Positions 1 through 6,313 of a stretch of 7,104 nucleotides of DNA are shown here, piece by piece (within the stretch, counting starts at the first letter, position 1; each line of letters starts with the position of its first letter). The DNA comes from Anaerosporobacter sp031551385. Its GTDB lineage: Bacteria > Bacillota > Clostridia > Lachnospirales > Lachnospiraceae. Location: the NCBI RefSeq assembly GCF_031551385.1, contig NZ_JAVBNS010000082.1, forward strand, positions 1 to 7,104, in the 5' to 3' direction. The notes below the pieces were generated by a model. That model did no database searches. It saw nothing but the letters and a program-made list of their open reading frames with translations, and was not told the origin of the DNA. The position numbers were made by a program, and so were the translations under genes.

Positions 1-9
1 ATAAATAGT

Positions 10-573
10 ATGAAGAGCTTTAATAAAATTTTTGTGATTGTTTTGTTTATAATAATAATGATTTTCGTAGGAACTAATACATACTTTCTAAGGATTCCAG
101 AACAAAGTGGCAGACAGTATCGTGTGGAGATTAGTAGGCTGGTTAAGGAGATATCAGATGTTGGTTTAGAGAATATTGAACTTTCAAAGTATGAATATGT
201 AACAGATGTTGTGCGTAAAGATACTATGGAAAAGGATTTCTTTGAGGGCGATGGAAGAGACTATGTAATCAAAGAAATCGACGGGAAATACTATCGCTTT
301 GATTATGTTAGTAAGTCATTAGAGTATCGAACAAGGTTTATGTTGGCAGCAAATATTGTTCTTGGAATTATGGCGGTGCTTGTGGTTGTGGCAATGATTT
401 GTATGCGTTACAAGTTGCTTAAACCATTCAACAGGTTAAAGGAAATTCCTTATGAGCTTTCCAAAGGTAATTTGACTATGCCTTTGAAGGAGGATAAGAG
501 TCGATTCTTTGGGAGATTTATATGGGGAATGGATTTGCTTCGAGAGAATATTGAGGGGCAAAACGTACGGTAA
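10..573 (+). CDS. Sensor kinase N-terminal fragment: membrane sensor plus HAMP
   Basis: This is the 187-residue upstream part of the interrupted kinase. Residues about 7-27 form TM1. Residues about 30-108 form a charged extracytoplasmic region with no domain I recognise. Residues about 110-132 form TM2 (ANIVLGIMAVLVVVAMICM). Residues about 133-185 resemble a HAMP linker (KLLKPFNRLKEIPYELSKGN). The fragment ends at TAA 571, just before the dimerisation helix, so on its own it has no phospho-acceptor histidine and no ATP-binding domain and cannot signal as a kinase. It could at most be an inert membrane protein or a partner for a separately made kinase half. The start is uncertain because the frame runs open to the window edge. 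Confidence 0.6.
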   Translation: MKSFNKIFVIVLFIIIMIFVGTNTYFLRIPEQSGRQYRVEISRLVKEISDVGLENIELSKYEYVTDVVRKDTMEKDFFEGDGRDYVIKEIDGKYYRFDYVSKSLEYRTRFMLAANIVLGIMAVLVVVAMICMRYKLLKPFNRLKEIPYELSKGNLTMPLKEDKSRFFGRFIWGMDLLRENIEGQNVR

Positions 574-600
574 TTGGAGCTACAAAAATAGAAAAAAACG

Positions 601-1251
601 TTGATTTTATCAATATCTCATGATATAAAAACGCCTCTTTCTGCAATTAAACTTTATTCAAAGGCACTGTCAAAGAAGTTATATAAAACAGAAGAAAAGC
701 AACATGAGATTGCCGAGAGTATCAATGCAAAAGCGGATGAAATCGAGAATTTTATATCTCAGATAATCAAAGCATCTAGTGAGGATTTTCTTGATTTGCA
801 AGTAGAGAACACGGAGTTTTATTTGACAGATTTAATTACGAAAATTAAAAATTATTATTCGGAAAAACTTTTATTATTGCATATTAATTTTGCTGTTGGT
901 GATTTCTCAAATTGTTTACTTTGTGGTGATTTAAATCGTAGTATTGAAGTACTACAAAATATAATTGAAAATGCAATAAAATATGGTGATGGTCATAAAA
1001 TCTCGATTGAATTTTCTAGAGAAGAAGAGTGTCAGTTAGTGACAGTGACAAACAGTGGCTGTACACTTTCTGAGAATGAGATTCCGCATATGTTTGATAG
1101 TTTCTGGAGGGGGTCAAATGTGTCTACTAGTAATGGAAGTGGGCTAGGTTTATATATTTGCCGTCAACTTATGAATAAGATGAATGGGGATATCTATGCT
1201 CATATGAAGGGGGAAGAAATAGAAGTAGCGTGTGTATTTGAAAAGATGTAA
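601..1251 (+). CDS. Sensor kinase C-terminal fragment: HisKA plus HATPase_c
   Basis: This is the 216-residue downstream part of the same kinase. The H-box SISHDIKTPLSAIKLYSKAL holds the phospho-acceptor His at codon 619-621. The N-box is NIIENAIKYGDG, the F-box region is IPHMFDSFWRG, and the G2 box is GSGLGLYICRQL, so all catalytic motifs are present. The only in-frame start candidate before the H-box is TTG at 601. No ribosome binding site stands at a usable distance: the only purine-rich match, GGAG at 576-579, is over 20 bases upstream. The sequence between (585-598) is A-rich, which makes independent translation doubtful. The fragment has lost its membrane anchor and HAMP domain, so if made it would be a soluble, unregulated kinase. 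The stop is followed closely by the hairpin at 1263-1322. Confidence 0.6.
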   Translation: MILSISHDIKTPLSAIKLYSKALSKKLYKTEEKQHEIAESINAKADEIENFISQIIKASSEDFLDLQVENTEFYLTDLITKIKNYYSEKLLLLHINFAVGDFSNCLLCGDLNRSIEVLQNIIENAIKYGDGHKISIEFSREEECQLVTVTNSGCTLSENEIPHMFDSFWRGSNVSTSNGSGLGLYICRQLMNKMNGDIYAHMKGEEIEVACVFEKM

Positions 1252-1262
1252 TAGTAATTAAA

Positions 1263-1322
1263 AATAAGGCCCTAGGTGGTATATGTTTCTAAACTGAAAC
1301 ATGTATCACTGAGGGTCTTATT
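1263..1322. terminator. Long imperfect hairpin, shared convergent terminator
   Basis: Arms 1263-1289 and 1296-1322 pair over 27 positions with one A-G mismatch and four G-U type pairs, around a six-base loop. It sits between the kinase stop (1251) and the LCP stop (1335), which converge. On the minus strand the stem is followed by TTATTTTTAATT, a good U-tract, so it mainly serves the LCP gene. On the plus strand the following TTATTGATTTT is a weaker tract. Confidence 0.8.
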
Positions 1323-1334
1323 GATTTTACTAGT

Positions 1335-2390
1335 TTATTTATGTGCTATCTCAGAGCTATATCCTTGGACAGTTTTTGAAGGTTCATATCCAGTTTGATT
1401 GAATAAAAGCTCATGTAGTTTCGTTACATTAGATGATAGCGTATCTGCTAATACATAGGATACACCACCAATCTTTTTAGCAGTTTTATCGAATGGGAAG
1501 CCGGCTTGTTCGCCTAAATCATAGAAGAAGATATCTTTTCCTAAACCTAAAATCTCAGAATTTGAAAGGCTTGTATAAATCTGAGGAATCATTTTATTAG
1601 CAACTTTAGCTAATGTAAATGGGTTAGATTTCTTTGCTTTCTTAAATATTTGGCTCATTACAGTACGTTGTCTCTCAGCACGAGTGAAATCGCCACCTGC
1701 CGTATAACGAACACGGCAATATGCCGTAGCTTGCGTACCATCGACAGTTTGCTTTCCAGCCTTGTCTAAATATGTGTATTTTGTGCCGTTGATTTTAGCA
1801 ACATCACGAGTATAGTTGTTAACATGCTTTAACTCATCGTCTTGAATATCAAGAGTGATACCACCAAGTAAATCAATTACGTTTGTAACCGCACTGAAAT
1901 TAACAGTAACAAAATCGGTAATATTTAAGTCAAAGTTTTTATTAATTGTGTTAATCGCTAGTTCAGGTCCACCATATGCATAGGCATGGTTTAACTTCGT
2001 ATAGCCATGACCTTCAATGTATACATACGTATCACGGTATAGAGAACATACCTTAACATCTTTTGTCTTTTTGTTGATACTTACAATCATAATAGAGTCG
2101 CTTCGTGTGTTTTTTTGCAAATCATTTGCTCTTGAGTCGACACCAAACACAGCGATATTACGGTAGCCATCAAGTTCAGATAAATCAATATTATTAATTT
2201 CAATATTATCAAGATTAATTTCTTGTCTTGGAATACGGCCAAGTTGAAAATATAGATATACAACAGGTATTAATAGTAAGATAATAAGCAATTCAATAAT
2301 AATCAGTCTGCGAAGACGTTTTTTCTTTTTCTTCTTAACTTTTTTCACGAGTGCTCTTTCATTTTCAAAGTTTCCTTGATTATTTCTCAT
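1335..2390 (-). CDS. LCP (LytR-CpsA-Psr) family cell-wall glycan ligase
   Basis: This 351-residue protein has a short Lys/Arg-rich cytoplasmic start (KKVKKKKKKRLRRL, 16-29), one membrane anchor at about 29-49 and an extracytoplasmic LCP domain at about 76-255. LCP signature residues are visible: D85 and R87 in GVDSR, R96 and D98 in TRSDSIM, R119-D120 in LYRDTYV, the KLNHAYAYGG segment (132-141), and R226, R228, D234, R237 and R240 in the CRVRYTAGGDFTRAERQ region. Proteins of this family move a glycan from its undecaprenyl-phosphate carrier onto peptidoglycan, outside the membrane. The start is well supported: AGGAGG-like GGAGG (2397-2401) lies six bases before the ATG. The gene follows the priming sugar transferase by 71 bases on the same strand, so it probably ligates the glycan that enzyme starts. 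Which polymer is attached cannot be told. A purely regulatory LytR-type role is less likely because the catalytic residues are present. Confidence 0.94.
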   Translation of the reverse strand: MRNNQGNFENERALVKKVKKKKKKRLRRLIIIELLIILLLIPVVYLYFQLGRIPRQEINLDNIEINNIDLSELDGYRNIAVFGVDSRANDLQKNTRSDSIMIVSINKKTKDVKVCSLYRDTYVYIEGHGYTKLNHAYAYGGPELAINTINKNFDLNITDFVTVNFSAVTNVIDLLGGITLDIQDDELKHVNNYTRDVAKINGTKYTYLDKAGKQTVDGTQATAYCRVRYTAGGDFTRAERQRTVMSQIFKKAKKSNPFTLAKVANKMIPQIYTSLSNSEILGLGKDIFFYDLGEQAGFPFDKTAKKIGGVSYVLADTLSSNVTKLHELLFNQTGYEPSKTVQGYSSEIAHK

Positions 2391-2407
2391 AATAAACCTC
2401 CGAGATA

Positions 2408-2439
2408 TTCGTGTGAAAAATCAAGAATGTTCACACGAA
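2408..2439. repeat. Perfect 10-bp inverted repeat before the LCP gene
   Basis: TTCGTGTGAA (2408-2417) and TTCACACGAA (2430-2439) are exact reverse complements with 12 bases between them. The repeat lies in the 71-base gap between the transferase stop and the LCP start, ending seven bases upstream (in LCP sense) of its GGAGG. No T-run follows the stem on the minus strand, so it is not a typical terminator. Half-sites centred 22 bp apart would suit a dimeric DNA-binding protein. An mRNA hairpin that sets relative expression or stability is equally possible. Confidence 0.6.
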
Positions 2440-2461
2440 AGATATAAAAAAGGCATAGGGA

Positions 2462-3862
2462 TTAGTATGCATTTTTGTTAATAAAGCCCTTAAAGAATGT
2501 TAGGAATAGAATCTTAATATCAAGGTTAAGGGTCCAGTTTTCAATATAATATAAGTCATGATCAATACGTTTTCGGATAGAAGTGTCACCACGATATCCA
2601 TTTACTTGAGCCCAGCCAGTCAAACCTGGACGAACTTGATGCTTAATCATATAACGAGGAATTTCCTCTTTGAATTTTTCAACAAAATATGGTCGTTCAG
2701 GACGAGGTCCGATTAAACTCATCTCACCTCTTAAAACGTTGAATAATTGAGGTAATTCATCAATACTTGTTTTTCTTATGAACTTTCCAATAGGGGTAAC
2801 ACGTGGGTCATTTGAAGTTGTCCATGCCTTTTTCTCAGCAGATTCGGTTTGTGTCTCCATAGAACGGAACTTGAACATCTTAAATTCCTTGTTGTGAAGA
2901 CCGATACGTACTTGTGAGTAAATTAAAGGGCCTTTTGATGTTGTTTTAATTGCAATTGTTACAAGTAGCATAGGGATTGAAAAGATAAGTAAAGCAACGA
3001 GAGCACCGAATATATCAATACATCGCTTAATTCCCTTGTTAAATGTATTACTGAGTGGTACACGGCGAATATTGATAATTGGAAGTCCGTTTAAATCCTC
3101 AATATATGGTCGTGTAGGTATAATATTATTATAATCTGGAATAAATAATGTATGAACACCAGATTTTTCACAAGCAGTTACAAGGTCTTCTAATTTAGCA
3201 TATTCGCTTATGCTTAATGTAATAGCAATTTCATCAATATCGTTTTCAGCGAGTAATTCTGTAAGTTTGGAAGTGTCACCTAGAACTTTGACTCTATCGT
3301 ATACTTCACCTTCTTCTTTATTGTCATCAAGAATGCCAAGTACATGGTAACCCCATTGTGGATTGGCACGAATTCTATCGATATATCCTTCAGCAGTACG
3401 GCTATAACCAACAATTAAGATATGTTTTAAGTTGAAGCCATGTTTCCGAATTGAATGAAGAACTTTTACAAGTACTCTTCGATAGAGGAACATGATAGTA
3501 ATATTTATTGCAAAGAAAATAGTAATAAATGAACGAGACACATTAATATCTTTTTTGAAGATATATAAGACCAAGATGAAGTATATTGTTCCTATTATAT
3601 TTGACTTAAGGATATTAAGGAGCTCCATTTTTTGCCCTTTACTTCGTTTGGGCGTATACAAGTTGCAAGAATAGTAAATTAAGCAATACGCAGGGAGAAG
3701 ATATACGAAATAATGCAACATGGTTGACCATGGCAAGAATCCCTTGTCTGGTTTGAAAATAATAAAACGCAACACATAACTTAATGAGTAAGCGATGAAC
3801 AACGCAATTAAGTCAAGAATTCCATGAAACTTATTAAATGTCTTTTGATTATCTTTAATCAT
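2462..3862 (-). CDS. Undecaprenyl-phosphate sugar (glucose-type) phosphotransferase
   Basis: This 466-residue enzyme belongs to the polyprenyl glycosylphosphotransferase family (WcaJ/WbaP type). It transfers a sugar-1-phosphate from a nucleotide sugar to undecaprenyl phosphate, the first membrane step of capsule, exopolysaccharide or wall-glycan synthesis. The N-terminal part has about four membrane segments (roughly 12-33, 47-67, 87-102, 109-128). A Rossmann-like domain follows from about 146 (HILIVGYSRTAEGYIDRI) to about 265. A fifth hydrophobic segment at about 283-305 leads into the catalytic domain. Family motifs are complete: KRCIDI (279-284), KMFKFRSM (328-335), SIDELPQLFNVLRGEMSLIG (366-385) with the D368-E369 catalytic dyad, PRPER, RPGLTGWAQVNGYRG (411-425) and DLYYIENW (436-443). 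Its length is normal for the family. The ATG is preceded by GAGGTGAT with about 11 bases of spacing. It is the first gene of a two-gene unit with the LCP ligase. Glucose as the sugar is the common case in this subfamily but cannot be proven here; galactose or an N-acetyl sugar are alternatives. Confidence 0.95.
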   Translation of the reverse strand: MIKDNQKTFNKFHGILDLIALFIAYSLSYVLRFIIFKPDKGFLPWSTMLHYFVYLLPAYCLIYYSCNLYTPKRSKGQKMELLNILKSNIIGTIYFILVLYIFKKDINVSRSFITIFFAINITIMFLYRRVLVKVLHSIRKHGFNLKHILIVGYSRTAEGYIDRIRANPQWGYHVLGILDDNKEEGEVYDRVKVLGDTSKLTELLAENDIDEIAITLSISEYAKLEDLVTACEKSGVHTLFIPDYNNIIPTRPYIEDLNGLPIINIRRVPLSNTFNKGIKRCIDIFGALVALLIFSIPMLLVTIAIKTTSKGPLIYSQVRIGLHNKEFKMFKFRSMETQTESAEKKAWTTSNDPRVTPIGKFIRKTSIDELPQLFNVLRGEMSLIGPRPERPYFVEKFKEEIPRYMIKHQVRPGLTGWAQVNGYRGDTSIRKRIDHDLYYIENWTLNLDIKILFLTFFKGFINKNAY

Positions 3863-3923
3863 AGATATGAAATCACCTCTGTTTTTTCTTATTGTAAAAA
3901 AAATGTTTTTTAATAACGTCCTT

Positions 3924-3952
3924 ATTATAATACATTACCAAGTTTTAATCTA
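3924..3952 (-). promoter_or_regulatory. Candidate promoter of the transferase-LCP unit
   Basis: On the minus strand a perfect TATAAT (3924-3929) lies 17 bases from TAGATT (3947-3952), which matches the -35 consensus at only three of six positions. Transcription would begin near 3917, giving a leader of about 55 bases to the ATG at 3862. The -10 is strong and the -35 weak, so help from an activator is possible; direct repeats lie just upstream at 3963-3980. Confidence 0.55.
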
Positions 3953-3962
3953 CAACAAAAAA

Positions 3963-3980
3963 ATTCTTAAAAAATTCTTA
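3963..3980. repeat. 11-bp-phased direct repeats between divergent promoters
   Basis: ATTCTTA occurs at 3963-3969 and again at 3974-3980, exactly 11 bp apart. The longer match AAATTCTTA spans 3961-3969 and 3972-3980. Related ATTCACA (3983-3989) and ATTCTTT (3989-3995) follow. Direct repeats at one helical turn are the usual binding layout of OmpR/PhoB-type response regulators. They lie roughly 40-60 bases before the predicted htrA start site. The region is very AT-rich, so chance is a real alternative. Confidence 0.45.
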
Positions 3981-4006
3981 TTATTCACATTCTTTACACA
4001 TTTTCA

Positions 4007-4015
4007 TGATATGAT
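4007..4015 (+). promoter_or_regulatory. htrA: Extended -10 promoter candidate for htrA
   Basis: TGATATGAT reads as TG-N-TATGAT, an extended -10 element one base from the TATAAT consensus (4010-4015). No good -35 hexamer sits 17 bases upstream, which is tolerated with an extended -10. Transcription would start near 4022 and give an unusually long leader of about 217 bases before the htrA ATG. I saw no better-matching promoter between 4016 and 4238. Confidence 0.4.
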
Positions 4016-4036
4016 AACACATAAAGAAATTAATTG

Positions 4037-4130
4037 TGTATTTTGTGTGTTTTAGGTGTTGGAGCAAAACTCTTGTAGGTTTTCAAAGCGTATTCGTTGC
4101 TGTACTATAACACAAAACACGCGACACACA
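4037..4130 (+). promoter_or_regulatory. Long imperfect hairpin in the predicted htrA leader
   Basis: The GT-rich arm 4037-4061 pairs with the AC-rich arm 4108-4130. There are 21 pairs including three G-U pairs, two mismatches (4040/4127 and 4042/4125) and a two-base bulge (4054-4055). Inside it, AGCAA (4063-4067) can pair with TTGCT (4097-4101). An alternative inner hairpin, AAAAC (4066-4070) with GTTTT (4079-4083), competes with that pairing. No T-run follows, so it is not an ordinary terminator. It does not match any riboswitch class I know. It could be a stability or attenuation element, an operator, or a chance product of GT- and CA-rich sequence. Confidence 0.4.
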
Positions 4131-4238
4131 AGTAATGATTAATTGTTGGGTGAATAATTAATTCTAAATGATTGTTTATTACCAATACTATTTTCACATT
4201 GAAGATTTTGCTACATTTTTTGAAGGGAGATATTACAC

Positions 4239-6236
4239 ATGGAAAAGGATTATGAGAACAACGGTATAAATTTGAATGGAAATGCTGTTAATAGTGAAGA
4301 GACAGCAGATAATATGAATGCAAATGATGCGAATATAAATAATGTAAATACGAATGATCAAAATATGAATAGTCAGAATACAAATAATCAAAATACGAAT
4401 GACAATCAATATTATACAACGCAAGAGTCGTATCACTATAATCAAGAGAGTCAATATAGCCAAAAAAACCAATATAATGAATGGAATCAAGAACCAAATC
4501 AATATAGTCAAGAATATAATACTATGCAGGATTCCTATAGTGCAGATTATGGGAATGCGCAGGTTTATGATGAACAATACGGTAATAGTGGGCAAGCGGT
4601 AGGGCCTGTTTATGATACGTATCAATATCAGGATGCTTCTTATCAGAATGCGACGAACCAAAATGAAGCATATCAAAAGGAATCGTATCAAGAGCAAGCG
4701 AATCAAAATACTACGTACAGTTATGTAGGAGAGCAAATTCATCAAGATAATTATGAATTTGCTGGACAAGATTTTTCAGATGGACAGGCTGTTCAGACTG
4801 AGAATGGAGGAAAAGAACCTAAGAAGGGGAAGAAGATTGTAAAATTCATTGCGACGGCAGCAGCATTTGGTATTATTGCTAGTGTTGCGTTCTTGGGTGC
4901 GAATGAAGTGTATTATGGAATTAATCCAAGTGCAAGACATAGCTCGACTGCTATTGATGAGGGTAATAATTCGAAGAATGCATCTTTAAGTGTAAATCAA
5001 AATGATAACGCGAATTCAATAGCAACAACGACTGTTTCGAATGGTGGCGTAATCTATAATACAGATGTGTCAGATGTAGTAGAAGAGACAATGCCATCAA
5101 TTGTAGCAATTACAAGTACAGTGACAAAGTCATATAATGATTGGTTTGGTCAAAATTATGAAGAAGATGTTGAAGGTAGTGGTTCAGGAATTATCGTTGG
5201 TAAGAATGATAATGAGCTATTGATTGTTACGAATAATCATGTAGTTGATGGTGCAAAAGCAATAGCAGTTCAATTTATTGATAAAGAAATCTACCAAGCT
5301 GAAATCAAAGGTAAAGACAGTACAGCAGATTTGGCTGTAATCGCAGTTAAACTAAGTGATATTAGCAGTGACACAATGGGAAAAATCAAAATTGCTACAT
5401 TAGGTAATTCTGATGATATCAAAGTTGGTCAAATGGCAATTGCAATTGGTAATGCGCTAGGATATGGCCAATCTACAACTGTTGGTTATATTAGTGCAAC
5501 AGAAAGAGAAGTAACAGTTGAGAATAATAAAATGACATTGTTACAAACAGATGCAGCAATTAATCCAGGTAACAGTGGTGGAGCGTTACTTAATGTTGCT
5601 GGTGAAGTAATTGGTATTAATTCAGTGAAGTATGCAGATAGTTCGGTAGAAGGAATGGGATTTGCAATTCCAATTACTCGTGCAATGCCAATTATTAATG
5701 AGCTTATGAACCGTGAAAAGATTGCAGAAGGAGAAGAAGGTTTCCTTGGAATTTCCGGTGGCACAGTACCTGCTGATATGGTTAAAGGTTACGGTTGGCC
5801 AGAAGGTGTATACATTGATTCTGTATTAGATGGTGGTCCAGCACAAGAGAGTGGAATTATATCCAGAGATATTGTGACAAAGGTTAATGATGTAACGATT
5901 ACGACAATGGAAGCAATGCAAGAAAAGATATCAAGTTACTCAGCGGGAACAAAGGTAACGATAACCGTTCAAAGACTTGAGAATGGTCAATTTGTTGAGA
6001 AAACATTTGAAGTGACATTAAAGAAGAAGACAGATGTGGTGACGGAAGATACAACGTCATCAAACAATTCTGATTCGAATGATGTAACACTTCCAGACAA
6101 CAATCAAGATAACAACCGAGATAATGGTCAGGATAATAATGAAGATTACTATACGGAAGATCGTAATGGAACAGATCCATTCAGTAATTTCTTCGGAGAA
6201 GATGGAGTATTCCAATTCCCTGGGGCTGGTAATTAG
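4239..6236 (+). CDS. htrA: HtrA/DegP-like membrane-anchored serine protease with PDZ domain
   Basis: This 665-residue protease/chaperone handles misfolded or secreted proteins outside the membrane. Residues 1-190 are a cytoplasmic low-complexity region rich in Asn, Gln and Tyr. KEPKKGKK (192-199) precedes one membrane anchor at about 201-220, an N-in topology. A linker rich in Asn and Ser leads to the trypsin-like domain (about 280-490) with triad H334 (TNNHVVDG), D364 (STADLAVIAV) and S446 (NPGNSGGAL). A single PDZ domain covers about 500-590 (GFLGISGG, GGPAQESGI, DIVTKVND). The tail (598-665) is Asp/Asn-rich with repeats of DNNQ type and ends in an aromatic/Gly segment (FSNFFGEDGVFQFPGAGN). 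The enzyme looks active. The N-terminus is much longer than the few to tens of residues usual before the anchor in Bacillota HtrA proteins. GGGAG (4225-4229) lies nine bases before the ATG. The gene stands alone, between the long leader upstream and a strong terminator after its TAG. Envelope-stress control by a two-component system is typical of the family but unproven here. Confidence 0.96.
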   Translation: MEKDYENNGINLNGNAVNSEETADNMNANDANINNVNTNDQNMNSQNTNNQNTNDNQYYTTQESYHYNQESQYSQKNQYNEWNQEPNQYSQEYNTMQDSYSADYGNAQVYDEQYGNSGQAVGPVYDTYQYQDASYQNATNQNEAYQKESYQEQANQNTTYSYVGEQIHQDNYEFAGQDFSDGQAVQTENGGKEPKKGKKIVKFIATAAAFGIIASVAFLGANEVYYGINPSARHSSTAIDEGNNSKNASLSVNQNDNANSIATTTVSNGGVIYNTDVSDVVEETMPSIVAITSTVTKSYNDWFGQNYEEDVEGSGSGIIVGKNDNELLIVTNNHVVDGAKAIAVQFIDKEIYQAEIKGKDSTADLAVIAVKLSDISSDTMGKIKIATLGNSDDIKVGQMAIAIGNALGYGQSTTVGYISATEREVTVENNKMTLLQTDAAINPGNSGGALLNVAGEVIGINSVKYADSSVEGMGFAIPITRAMPIINELMNREKIAEGEEGFLGISGGTVPADMVKGYGWPEGVYIDSVLDGGPAQESGIISRDIVTKVNDVTITTMEAMQEKISSYSAGTKVTITVQRLENGQFVEKTFEVTLKKKTDVVTEDTTSSNNSDSNDVTLPDNNQDNNRDNGQDNNEDYYTEDRNGTDPFSNFFGEDGVFQFPGAGN

Positions 6237-6253
6237 TTTCAATATCCTATACA

Positions 6254-6290
6254 ATATAAAAAAAGCTCCTAACAGGAGCTTTTTTTATAT
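6254..6290. terminator. Perfect bidirectional terminator between htrA and zinc-ribbon gene
   Basis: Arms 6254-6270 and 6274-6290 are perfect 17-base complements around the loop AAC. The core AGCTCCT/AGGAGCT is flanked by seven A on the left and seven T on the right, so it works as an intrinsic terminator in both directions. It serves htrA (stop 6236) and the convergent zinc-ribbon gene (stop 6314). Confidence 0.95.
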
Positions 6291-6313
6291 GACTCATAGT
6301 ATTTATTACTAGA

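Larger units (their letters stand above)
10..1251 (+). pseudogene. HAMP sensor histidine kinase interrupted by two in-frame stops
   Basis: Read straight through, this frame encodes about 413 residues with the complete order of a membrane-bound sensor kinase: TM1, short extracytoplasmic region, TM2, HAMP, phospho-acceptor helix and HATPase domain. TAA at 571-573 (codon 188) and TAG at 589-591 (codon 194) break it in the linker between HAMP and the H-box. The intervening in-frame residues, L-E-L-Q-K then K-K-T-L, continue into the H-box as expected for the family, so the frame is ancestral and no indel is needed. Each stop is one base from a Glu codon (GAA to TAA, GAG to TAG), and Glu fits the usual charged linker. 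All conserved kinase motifs downstream are intact, so decay would be recent. Frame 1 is open to the left edge and no Shine-Dalgarno is seen in the nine bases before ATG 10, so the true start may lie outside the window. A response-regulator gene probably lies upstream. Alternatives are a sequencing or assembly error, or two separately made halves. Confidence 0.75.

Noticed and set aside
592..598. Run of seven A as a frameshift site that might bypass the kinase stops
   Set aside because: Both stops are in the same frame as the upstream and downstream coding sequence. Two compensating shifts would be needed, and the in-frame residues already fit the family.
3867..4055. 62-residue plus-strand frame in the divergent intergenic region
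   Set aside because: No Shine-Dalgarno sequence, no family resemblance, and it covers the ribosome binding site and both promoters of real genes. The Phe/Ile-rich content reflects AT-rich DNA.
4049..4080. GTTTTAG-like start in the htrA leader resembling a type II CRISPR repeat or tracrRNA
   Set aside because: Only the first few bases match, no repeat-spacer pattern follows and no cas gene is present.
4171..4180. ATTGTTTATT also present at 6671-6680
   Set aside because: A shared AT-rich 10-mer in two intergenic regions without extended similarity is not evidence for a common site.
4168..4269. 33-codon plus-strand frame overlapping the htrA start, a possible leader peptide
   Set aside because: The nearest purine-rich stretch (GGGTGA) is about 14 bases away and the peptide shows no leader-peptide codon run. 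It probably arises by chance, though it could be tested if the leader proves regulatory.
4233..4769. 178-residue minus-strand frame, very rich in Ile and Leu, opposite the start of htrA
   Set aside because: It is the antisense of Asn (AAT) and Gln (CAA) codons, which read as ATT and TTG. It has no ribosome binding site logic and only mirrors the low-complexity N-terminus of HtrA.
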